From the NCBI GenBank assembly GCA_027081495.1, contig JALWKJ010000091.1, positions 1 through 5,154 of the forward strand: a stretch of 5,154 bases of DNA, given 5' to 3'. This DNA comes from Campylobacterales bacterium (GTDB lineage Bacteria > Campylobacterota > Campylobacteria > Campylobacterales > QNZT01). Under the pieces are notes generated by a model. It did no database searches and was not told the origin of the DNA. It saw only the letters and a list, made by a program, of their open reading frames with translations. The position numbers were made by a program, and so were the translations under genes. Positions 1 to 4,994 of this stretch are shown piece after piece; within the stretch, counting starts at the first letter, position 1; each line of letters opens with the position of its first letter.

Positions 1-125
1 CTATCTTTCCAAATACCGTCTATCTTTAAGATTTCGATTTTCTCTTTATTATCATTGCAGGCAGCGGTAAATACAACCGTTAAGATTAGTAAAAATCTTA
101 TTAAATTTTTATAGTTTATATACAT
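1..125 (-). CDS. Tandem lipoprotein, third copy (N-terminal part; truncated by the window edge)
   Basis: The reverse strand reads from ATG at 125-123 for 41 codons and runs off the left edge, so only the signal peptide and the start of the mature chain are visible. The translation begins MYINYKNLIRFLLIL, has a lipobox ending FTAAC (Cys23), then NDNKEKIEILKIDGIWKD. The signal peptide is identical to that of the next copy. The DNA differs from 515-639 at only 3 of 125 positions. A GAGAGG Shine-Dalgarno lies about 9 nt before the ATG, directly after the stop codon of the copy ending at 142 (16-nt gap), so the gene is probably co-transcribed with the two others. The mature start has Gly at residue 37, as in the promoter-proximal copy, where the middle copy has Asp. 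The function is unknown; export as a lipoprotein is well supported. Confidence 0.85.
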   Translation of the reverse strand, partial: MYINYKNLIRFLLILTVVFTAACNDNKEKIEILKIDGIWKD

Positions 126-141
126 AGATCAAATCCTCTCT

Positions 142-639
142 CTACTCTATCGTTATGCTAGTCGTCAACTCTTCCCCGTCGGGATTTTTAACTACAAACT
201 CGACATCTCCAACTTCAAAATCGTTTGTTATGTTGTACTCACTTTTTAAACCAAAATGATCAACTCCATCATCACGCTGATCATCCTTATCATCGGGGAT
301 CTTTATAAAAACGGTAAGTATTATTTTATGATCTTTTTTGGTTGATTCAAAAAAATGAGATCTTGCACCATTAACTATTGTCCCTATAGTATCCCAACAC
401 CCATAAAGTTTTATATTTATATCGCTATCTTTTTGAACACTACTGGGTATAAGAAGATAGTTGTGCACTCCATAACAATTTGGAGTAAACTTAGATATTA
501 TATCCTCTGGAACACTATCTTTCCAAATATCATCTATCTTTAAGATTTCTATTTTCTCTTTATTATCATTGCAGGCAGCGGTAAATACAACCGTTAAGAT
601 TAGTAAAAATCTTATTAAATTTTTATAGTTTATATACAT
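142..639 (-). CDS. Tandem lipoprotein, second copy (unknown function)
   Basis: A 165-residue protein with a type II signal peptide: positive N-terminus, hydrophobic residues about 8-19, lipobox FTAAC with Cys23. The mature chain should therefore be lipid-anchored and face the periplasm or surface. After the lipobox come a charged stretch (NDNKEKIEILKID), Cys55, a block at residues 61-83 identical to the first copy and containing Cys81 (LYGCWD), a variable centre (about 84-131, Asp-rich DDKDDQRDD), and a conserved C-terminal block (133-165, ending ITIE). The alternating hydrophobic pattern suggests a small beta-rich domain, and Cys55/Cys81 could form a disulfide; both are inferences. The start is supported by GGAGAGG 8 nt before the ATG, placed right after the previous gene's stop codon. 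I do not recognise a named family. Confidence 0.85.
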   Translation of the reverse strand: MYINYKNLIRFLLILTVVFTAACNDNKEKIEILKIDDIWKDSVPEDIISKFTPNCYGVHNYLLIPSSVQKDSDINIKLYGCWDTIGTIVNGARSHFFESTKKDHKIILTVFIKIPDDKDDQRDDGVDHFGLKSEYNITNDFEVGDVEFVVKNPDGEELTTSITIE

Positions 640-654
640 AATTAAATCCTCTCC

Positions 655-1158
655 CTACTCTATCGTTATGTTAGTCGTCAACTCTTCCCCGTCGGGATTT
701 TTAACTACAAACTTGACATCTCCAACTTCAAAATCGTTTGTTATGTTGTATTCGCTTTTGAATGTAAAATAATCAAGCATCGCATCATTTATTGAGGGTT
801 TATCAAGAAATATTTTTTTATACGCCGTAAATGTTATTTTATTATCTTTTTTAGTTGATTTAAAAGTATAAAATATTTGATTACCAAATATTCTGTTTCC
901 GGCATCCCAACATCCATAAAGTTTTATATTTATATCGCTATCTTTTTGAACGCTGCTTGGTATAAGAAGATAGCTTTTTACTTTATGACAATTTGATGGA
1001 GGGAATTTAGATTTCATATCTTCGGGAATACTATCTTTCCAAATACCGTCTATCTTTAGGATTTCGATTTTCTCTTTATTGTCATTGCAAGCAGCGGTAA
1101 ATACCACTGCTACTACAATAAATAAGTTTATTAAAAGTCTTTTATTTATTATACGCAT
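655..1158 (-). CDS. Tandem lipoprotein, first (promoter-proximal) copy (unknown function)
   Basis: A 167-residue lipoprotein: N-terminus MRIINKRLLINLF, hydrophobic core to about residue 20, lipobox FTAAC with Cys24. It matches the second copy in the mature N-terminus, at residues 63-85 (all 23 identical) and at residues 135-167 (31 of 33 identical), but diverges strongly between residues 86 and 134. Its signal peptide upstream of VVFTAAC is also unlike the other two copies. Cys57 and Cys83 correspond to the cysteine pair in the second copy. An AAAGGG Shine-Dalgarno at 1165-1170 supports the start. It is followed after 15 nt by the second copy, so it heads a probable three-gene operon. Residue +2 after the lipid Cys is Asn rather than Asp, so the E. 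coli inner-membrane retention signal is absent; how far that rule applies here is uncertain. The function is unknown. Confidence 0.85.
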   Translation of the reverse strand: MRIINKRLLINLFIVVAVVFTAACNDNKEKIEILKIDGIWKDSIPEDMKSKFPPSNCHKVKSYLLIPSSVQKDSDINIKLYGCWDAGNRIFGNQIFYTFKSTKKDNKITFTAYKKIFLDKPSINDAMLDYFTFKSEYNITNDFEVGDVKFVVKNPDGEELTTNITIE

Positions 1159-1194
1159 AACATACCCTTTATTCGTTTGTCACATAGGTAATTA

Positions 1195-1238
1195 AGTATA
1201 ACCAAGAAGAACTGAGGCAAATGTTAAACAATGGTTAA
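1195..1238 (-). promoter_or_regulatory. Candidate promoter and weak Crp/Fnr-type dyad for the lipoprotein operon
   Basis: On the reverse strand a TATACT hexamer at 1200-1195 is a good -10 box, about 37 nt before the first lipoprotein ATG. There is no convincing -35, which is common in Campylobacterota. Upstream, positions 1225-1238 read TAAAC-AATG-GTTAA on the plus strand, one mismatch from the TTAAC-N4-GTTAA dyad known for the Campylobacter Crp/Fnr-family regulator NssR. Its centre is about 43.5 bp from the expected start point, slightly off the usual -41.5. The rest of the 155-nt gap (1159-1313) shows nothing else I can support. The -10 is fairly plausible; the dyad may be chance in AT-rich DNA. 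Confidence 0.35.
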
Positions 1239-1313
1239 GCCGATAAAATAATCTTATATAAAAAGTTTATCGCCGCACCGACAAAAGCTTTATGGTATTT
1301 AGCGAACGATAAG

Positions 1314-1685
1314 CTAAAAACTTTTCAATATACAACGGGAGCTATGAAATACTCTTTCATAGTTCGGGTTGCTAAACTCGGCGTTTTCAAGTTTCCAACC
1401 AAGCTTTTTGCTCACTATGACCGACTGCGCCGCTTTTCTGTTCATGCGGCTCTCGCACTCTATCTCCCCGCCCTCTTCGAAAGCTTTTTTTACGCTTTGC
1501 ATACGGTCTGTCGTTATTTTATAGTGCGCCGTTATGATTAGGGCGAAAACGGCTATCGTCGTAAAAAGCACGAATTTTTTAACTTTCTTCCCGACAAAAG
1601 GTCTTGTCGCGACAATAACGGCGATAATAAGAAAAAAAAGGGCGATTGTAAGATTACCCGCTTCAAGTTCTAAAAAACTGTTCAT
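1314..1685 (-). CDS. Small two-helix membrane protein coupled to siroheme decarboxylase (unknown function)
   Basis: A 123-residue protein with two predicted membrane helices, about residues 11-28 and 38-54, joined by a positively charged loop (RPFVGKKVKK). The positive-inside rule puts that loop in the cytoplasm and both termini outside. The C-terminal region of roughly 65 residues (55-123) would then be periplasmic; it carries Cys77 (GEIECES) and Cys118 (SSRCIL), a possible disulfide pair. The ATG overlaps the stop codon of the upstream siroheme decarboxylase by 4 nt (1682-1685), and an AAAGAGG Shine-Dalgarno lies inside that gene about 5 nt before the start, so the two are very likely translationally coupled. 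This context suggests a role linked to heme d1 or denitrification, but no family is recognised and that role is inferred only from position. Confidence 0.75.
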   Translation of the reverse strand: MNSFLELEAGNLTIALFFLIIAVIVATRPFVGKKVKKFVLFTTIAVFALIITAHYKITTDRMQSVKKAFEEGGEIECESRMNRKAAQSVIVSKKLGWKLENAEFSNPNYERVFHSSRCILKSF

Positions 1686-2701
1686 ACTACCTCTTTAATT
1701 ATTTTTTCTTCCCAGCTTTTAAACTCCGGGCTAAAGTACTCGATTCGTACTTTTTTAAACTCTCTTGTCGAATAAAGCGCTCTTTTGCTTTTATGTTCTA
1801 TCTCGTTTGCGATCGACTCTATGATAGCGTTTGTTTCATCCGTCGTTTTTCCGTGTATCATCGTAAAAAGATTATACGGCCAATTTTTATATTTTGGACG
1901 AAGGTAACAGTGGCTTACGGCAGAAAACTCGGCCGCCTTTTTTCCGATAGAGACGGCATCTTTTTCATCTATATCCCAAACGACCATCGCATTCGCGTTA
2001 AACCCCGCTTTTCTGTGATTTAGTATCGCGGCGAACCGTCTCATAACGCCGGCGTCCTTTAGTTCGGTTAATGTAGAAAAAAGTTTGTCGTAGGAGATAT
2101 TTTTATCTTGGACTATCTGTTCAAAAGGTTCATGACAAATGGGCAGATCGTATTGCGTCGCCCTTACGATATCTCTATGAAAAGAAGAGAACTCTATATC
2201 TTTATACTCTCTTTTTTCAACTTTTTGTTTTTTCGCCTCTTTTCCCGTAGTATTTAATTTGACGGCTATTTTAAACATTTTGATCGTAGGAAGCATAACA
2301 GCCTCTCTTGCTTGCGTTTTTTTTGCCAAAAGCTCTACGGTTTTTTTTAACCCCAGCTTTGAGTCGGGCGCCACGGCAAGCGTAAACCAAATGTTGAAAT
2401 CATGATCTCTTTCATAGTTGTGTGAAACCCCCGGATGCGAATTTATAATCTCTACGGCTTGGGAAATTTTATCGTCGTCGATCATAAAAGCTATGAGAGA
2501 AGAGTCATAACCTAATCTTTTCGTATCGAAAATCGGAGAGATCTGGCGAATAATGGAATTTCGCTTCTGCTCTTTCAAAGCGCTTATAACCTCTTCTTCT
2601 TCGACTTTAAGCATATTCGCGATCTCTTGGTACGGGTGTTTTATTAGCGGAAAATTTTTCTGTATTATAGATAACAACTCGGCTGTTAACGACTCTGACA
2701 T
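1682..2701 (-). CDS. Siroheme decarboxylase, fused AhbA-AhbB / NirDL-type (Lrp/AsnC-like fold)
   Basis: This enzyme family decarboxylates siroheme to 12,18-didecarboxysiroheme in heme d1 synthesis (NirD/L/G/H) or in the alternative heme pathway (AhbA/B). It is often misannotated as an Lrp/AsnC transcriptional regulator because each half has a winged-helix plus ferredoxin-like layout. Two homologous halves are visible. The first has SIIRQISPIFDTKRLGY and VSHNYERDHDFNIWFTLAV; the second has GVMRRFAAILNHRKAGFNANAM, here split as GVMRRFAAILNHRKAGF and NANAM, then SHCYLRPKY and WPYNLFTMIHG, all family hallmarks. The chosen ATG at 2701 (MSESLTAELL, 339 residues) has AGAAAGG about 5 nt upstream. The frame stays open to a TTG at 2806 (374 residues), but those extra 35 codons are encoded by an inverted-repeat element and resemble no part of the family. 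Campylobacterota normally use the protoporphyrin route, so heme d1 for NirS is the likelier product. Confidence 0.88.
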   Translation of the reverse strand: MSESLTAELLSIIQKNFPLIKHPYQEIANMLKVEEEEVISALKEQKRNSIIRQISPIFDTKRLGYDSSLIAFMIDDDKISQAVEIINSHPGVSHNYERDHDFNIWFTLAVAPDSKLGLKKTVELLAKKTQAREAVMLPTIKMFKIAVKLNTTGKEAKKQKVEKREYKDIEFSSFHRDIVRATQYDLPICHEPFEQIVQDKNISYDKLFSTLTELKDAGVMRRFAAILNHRKAGFNANAMVVWDIDEKDAVSIGKKAAEFSAVSHCYLRPKYKNWPYNLFTMIHGKTTDETNAIIESIANEIEHKSKRALYSTREFKKVRIEYFSPEFKSWEEKIIKEVV

Positions 2702-2723
2702 ATAAACCTTTCTAAGATAGATA

Positions 2724-2816
2724 ATCGAGTCTTTTGAAAAAACGACGCGTCTGTCAAACGGCTCTCCCCGCTGCCGTAGATGTTGTTTTAGAATCATATT
2801 TTTCAAAAGACTCGAT
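2724..2816. repeat. 18-bp perfect inverted repeat with a GC-rich 57-nt loop (5' leader element or MITE-like)
   Basis: The left arm at 2724-2741 reads ATCGAGTCTTTTGAAAAA, and its exact reverse complement is at 2799-2816. The 57-nt interior is GC-rich against AT-rich surroundings and holds smaller structure: the palindrome GACGCGTC at 2744-2751 and an ACGGC/GCCGT stem at 2758-2762 and 2773-2777. The element lies wholly between the inferred transcription start (about 2816) and the Shine-Dalgarno of the siroheme decarboxylase, so the transcript would begin with this stem-loop. A short TAA flanks both sides (2722-2724 and 2816-2818), compatible with a 3-bp target duplication but weak in AT-rich DNA. 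It could be a regulatory leader or a small non-autonomous insertion; the sequence alone does not decide. Confidence 0.75.
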
Positions 2817-2822
2817 AATAAA

Positions 2823-2828
2823 ATTATA
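2823..2828 (-). promoter_or_regulatory. -10 box (TATAAT) of the siroheme decarboxylase promoter
   Basis: The reverse strand carries a perfect TATAAT at 2828-2823. A start point 7 nt further on falls at about 2816, the outer end of the inverted repeat. No -35 hexamer is present at the proper spacing, as expected for a promoter that depends on an activator bound at -41.5. Confidence 0.6.
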
Positions 2829-2850
2829 CTTTAACAATTTTCAACTTTTT

Positions 2851-2864
2851 TTGACCTGTATCAA
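2851..2864. promoter_or_regulatory. FNR/Crp-family operator (FNR-type box)
   Basis: The sequence TTGAC-CTGT-ATCAA matches the FNR consensus TTGAT-N4-ATCAA at 9 of 10 specified bases. Its centre (2857.5) is exactly 41.5 bp upstream of the start point inferred from the minus-strand TATAAT, the classic class II activator position. It is the same distance from a possible plus-strand start at 2899. An FNR, DNR or NNR-like regulator responding to low oxygen or NO would suit a denitrification gene; which regulator acts cannot be told from the sequence. Confidence 0.65.
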
Positions 2865-2883
2865 TTCAAATTTATCTCAAATC

Positions 2884-2892
2884 TGATAAAGT
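2884..2892 (+). promoter_or_regulatory. Possible extended -10 for the divergent membrane-protein gene
   Basis: TGA followed by TAAAGT gives a TGn extended -10 with 4 of 6 matches to TATAAT. The predicted start at about 2899 is 41.5 bp from the centre of the FNR box, mirroring the minus-strand promoter. The leader would be only 14 nt and would begin at the Shine-Dalgarno AAGGAG (2900-2905), so the assignment is tentative. Confidence 0.35.
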
Positions 2893-2912
2893 AGCTAAAA
2901 AGGAGAAGTAAC

Positions 2913-3284
2913 ATGAGTAAAAATATCGCTATTTGGCTTGGAATCACTTTTTTATTTTTGGCTGTCGTCGCGCTTATACAAAGTCAACCCCAACATCGCG
3001 ACAAAAGAGTCTATCATATATTGCAGCCTTATATACCTTACAAAATAGAAAAAAATATGAGCGGGCTTTTCATAAGAGATACGATCACAAACGAAAAAAT
3101 CGAACCCTCCAATATGGAAGTATATCATGTACTCGACAATCTTGAAAAAAAATGGGGGAAAAAACATCTTAGACTGGAAAACGAAACTTTGATTATCGTC
3201 GATGACGCGAACAAAACTCTAAAAACGGTGATATTGCGAAACAAAAAAGAAAAAGCTTATATACACGATTTTTTCGGTCTTTAA
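2913..3284 (+). CDS. Membrane-anchored small protein of unknown function
   Basis: A 123-residue protein with one hydrophobic segment at about residues 5-23 (a membrane anchor or uncleaved signal; no lipobox) followed by a charged, soluble region of about 100 residues, probably periplasmic. That region has no cysteine or heme motif. Its pattern (IRDTITNEKIEPSN, a helical VYHVLDNLEKKWGKK, then strand-like ETLIIVDD and KTVILRN) suggests a small mixed alpha/beta domain. The ATG is preceded by a strong AAGGAG at 2900-2905, 7 nt away. The gene diverges from the siroheme decarboxylase across 211 nt and may share its FNR box, which hints at a link to anaerobic respiration; that is inference. The SDR gene begins 40 nt downstream. 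I recognise no family. Confidence 0.75.
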   Translation: MSKNIAIWLGITFLFLAVVALIQSQPQHRDKRVYHILQPYIPYKIEKNMSGLFIRDTITNEKIEPSNMEVYHVLDNLEKKWGKKHLRLENETLIIVDDANKTLKTVILRNKKEKAYIHDFFGL

Positions 3285-3300
3285 ACCCATAATCTTTTTA

Positions 3301-3309
3301 TGATATACT
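3301..3309 (+). promoter_or_regulatory. Candidate extended -10 for the SDR-GAPDH pair
   Basis: TGA plus TATACT forms a TGn extended -10 (5 of 6 matches to TATAAT) in the 40-nt gap. The start point would be about 3316, only some 9 nt before the SDR ATG. The SDR start has no Shine-Dalgarno, only A-rich sequence, which fits a very short leader. Read-through from the upstream gene is an equally simple alternative. Confidence 0.35.
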
Positions 3310-3324
3310 ATATATTAAAAAAAT

Positions 3325-4035
3325 ATGGGCGAAAAGTTGAAAAGTGCGATTGTTACGGGCGCTTCAAGCGGTATAGGTTTAAGTTGCGCAAAAAAACTGC
3401 TTGATCTCGGATATGAAGTTACCGGCATCTCAAGAAACTCAAATTCTAAACTAAAGCTTGAGAAAAATTTTACACACTACTCTTGCGATCTTTGGGATAT
3501 AAAAGAGCTTGAGCGCCTTGAAAAAGATATCGGCGCAAAAGATATATCCATACTTATAAACGCGTCCGGTTTTGGTTCTTTCGGTTATCATGAAGATTTG
3601 ACGATACAAGAGATTTACAAAATGACCTCTTTAAATCTAACCTCCGTTTTGGCAGTAACGAAGATTTTTCTTCGATCTCTTAAAAAAAACGGCGGTCATA
3701 TATTTAATATAAGCTCTTTTAGCGCAAAAGTACCCTCGCCTTTTGGCGCCGCTTATTCGGCTTCAAAAGCGGGAGTCGCACATTTTGGAGCCTCTTTATT
3801 CAAAGAGGGCAGAAAAAGCTCTTTGAAAGTAACGACCATAACTCCCGACATAACGAATACGCCTTTTTTTGATGAACTGCTCTTCAAACCCTCGACTGAT
3901 CCTCTCTCATATATAGATCCAAAAGATATAGCAAATATCGTCGAACAATCGCTTCTTCAAAGAGAAGGGACGGTTACGACCGAAATAACTTTGCAACCCC
4001 AACTATTTAAACTAGAAAAGATCAAAAAAAATTGA
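3325..4035 (+). CDS. Short-chain dehydrogenase/reductase (classical SDR)
   Basis: A 236-residue cytoplasmic NAD(P)-dependent oxidoreductase of the classical SDR family, of usual length. All hallmarks are present: TGASSGIG at residues 11-18 (dinucleotide binding), NASG at 79-82 (the NNAG motif), Asn104, catalytic Ser131 in NISSFSAK, and the Tyr144-x3-Lys148 pair in AYSASKAG. The usual Pro-Gly after strand 6 is Pro-Asp here (TPDITNTPF). Ser37-Arg38 after strand 2 (ISRNSN) is the kind of basic site often linked to NADP preference; this is a weak inference. The substrate cannot be told from sequence. Its stop codon overlaps the TTG start of the GAPDH-like gene by 4 nt, so the two are almost certainly one transcriptional unit and may act on related carbonyl or sugar-phosphate substrates. 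The ATG has no clear Shine-Dalgarno. Confidence 0.88.
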   Translation: MGEKLKSAIVTGASSGIGLSCAKKLLDLGYEVTGISRNSNSKLKLEKNFTHYSCDLWDIKELERLEKDIGAKDISILINASGFGSFGYHEDLTIQEIYKMTSLNLTSVLAVTKIFLRSLKKNGGHIFNISSFSAKVPSPFGAAYSASKAGVAHFGASLFKEGRKSSLKVTTITPDITNTPFFDELLFKPSTDPLSYIDPKDIANIVEQSLLQREGTVTTEITLQPQLFKLEKIKKN

Positions 4036-4994
4036 AAAAAATCAGAGTTTTCATAAACGGCTTCGGTCGAATAGGAAGAGCGAGCGCGAAGATACTAAGC
4101 CGTTACGAAAGAGTGGAAATAGTAGGCATAAACGATCTATGCGATAAAGATAGTTTGTCGGGACTTTTTCGTTTTGACAGCGTTTATGGAAGATTTGATA
4201 AAAATATTTTAGAAAGAACCCGTTTTTTCAAAGAAAAAGATCCGAAAAATCTATGTATAGAAGATCTTGAGATAGATATCCTGCTTCAATGCAGCGGCGT
4301 TTTTTTAAATCGAAAAAGCAACGAAATCTTTTTGAAAAAGGGTGTTAAAAGAGTTATAATATCAGCTCCCTGCAACGATACGACGCCTACATTTATCATG
4401 GGCATAAACGAAAAAGATTACGACTCCCAGACGATAATCTCGGCTTCAAGCTGTTCGGCAAACGCGATAGCGCCTTTGTTAAAAATCATAGAAAAAGAGT
4501 TTAAGATAAAATCCGCCCACTTTAGCATGATTCACAGTTATACCGCCGACCAAAATCTCCTAGATGTAAAACACCCCTCTAAAGATCTTCGAAGAGCCAG
4601 ATCGGCGGCTTTAAATATTCTGCCTCTTCAAAGTTCGGCAAGCCAAGCGGTTGAAACTATTTTACCCTTTTTAAAAACAAAAACCGCTTCCGTGAGTATA
4701 AGAGTTCCCCTAGCTTCTTGTACATTTTACGATCTATCTATTTTCGTAAACAAGAGTTCAAATAAAAATCTTATAGAGATTTTAAAAAAAGAGAAATCGC
4801 GCTATATCGACATAAGCGGCGAAGCCTGCGTATCGAGTGATTTTATCAAAAATCCGCATAGCGCCGTAGTAGATCTAAACTTTACCTATGCGGTAGAAAA
4901 AAATCTCATAAAGATAGGAGCCTGGCAAGATAACGAGTACGCGTACGCTCTTAGGCTTTGCGAACTAAGCTTGTTAGTAGCGGAGTCTCTCTAA
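4032..4994 (+). CDS. Divergent glyceraldehyde-3-phosphate dehydrogenase family protein
   Basis: A 320-residue type I GAPDH-fold protein, slightly shorter than the usual 330-335. Typical GAPDH oxidises and phosphorylates glyceraldehyde 3-phosphate with NAD. Seen here: INGFGRIGR (residues 8-16), IND with Asp35 (NAD-type), SGVF and VIISAP, catalytic Cys141 in SASSCSAN, His168 in MIHSYTADQ, the S-loop DLRRARSAALNILP, Arg224 in IRVP, and NPHSAVVD. Departures: the active-site SCTTN is SCSAN; the phosphate-binding STGAA is SSAS; WYDNEWGY is WQDNEYAY. It may be a paralog with an altered substrate (an erythrose-4-phosphate-type activity is one option) rather than the glycolytic enzyme. TTG is the only plausible start: an in-frame stop lies at 4008-4010 and the Rossmann strand begins at residue 4. 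The TTGA overlap couples it to the SDR. Confidence 0.85.
   Translation: MKKIRVFINGFGRIGRASAKILSRYERVEIVGINDLCDKDSLSGLFRFDSVYGRFDKNILERTRFFKEKDPKNLCIEDLEIDILLQCSGVFLNRKSNEIFLKKGVKRVIISAPCNDTTPTFIMGINEKDYDSQTIISASSCSANAIAPLLKIIEKEFKIKSAHFSMIHSYTADQNLLDVKHPSKDLRRARSAALNILPLQSSASQAVETILPFLKTKTASVSIRVPLASCTFYDLSIFVNKSSNKNLIEILKKEKSRYIDISGEACVSSDFIKNPHSAVVDLNFTYAVEKNLIKIGAWQDNEYAYALRLCELSLLVAESL

Larger units (their letters stand above)
1..1158 (-). repeat. Tandem gene repeat, about 514-519 bp per unit
   Basis: Start codons lie at 1158, 639 and 125, giving periods of 519 and 514 bp. Near-identical DNA blocks recur at equivalent places: the signal peptide and mature start (1-125 against 515-639), the central block (about 399-460 against 911-972), and the C-terminal coding end plus intergenic Shine-Dalgarno (about 131-240 against 644-753). 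Between them are segments with little DNA similarity. The repeat therefore includes the intergenic ribosome-binding site, which points to unequal-crossover duplication of a complete gene unit. Confidence 0.85.

Noticed and set aside
355..543. Plus-strand open frame of 62 codons
   Set aside because: It lies antisense within the second lipoprotein gene, whose frame is supported by a paralog, a lipobox and a Shine-Dalgarno; it has no supporting motif.
1260..1312. Possible minus-strand terminator after the two-helix membrane protein (TTATCG at 1267-1272 pairing with CGATAA at 1307-1312, then a short T run)
   Set aside because: The stem is only 6 bp with a 34-nt loop and is AT-rich; it is too weak to call.
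1344..1541. Plus-strand open frame of 65 codons
   Set aside because: It is antisense to the two-helix membrane protein; its hydrophobic and aromatic content mirrors the opposite strand, and it has no ribosome-binding site.
1793..2023. Plus-strand open frame of 76 codons
   Set aside because: It is antisense to the well-supported C-terminal half of the siroheme decarboxylase.
1682..2701. Lrp/AsnC-family transcriptional regulator
   Set aside because: The fold is related, but the two-domain fusion and the SHCYLRPKY and WPYNLFTMIHG motifs are those of siroheme decarboxylases, not of Lrp regulators.
2724..2816. Inverted-repeat element as an integron attC site or CRISPR fragment
   Set aside because: No paired GTTRRRY/RYYYAAC core sites, no integrase and no repeated spacer units are present; a single inverted repeat is all that can be seen.
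2933..3167. Overlapping open frames on both strands (2933-3145 plus, 2952-3167 minus)
   Set aside because: Both are shadows of the 2913-3284 gene, which has the strong Shine-Dalgarno and a sensible membrane-anchor layout.
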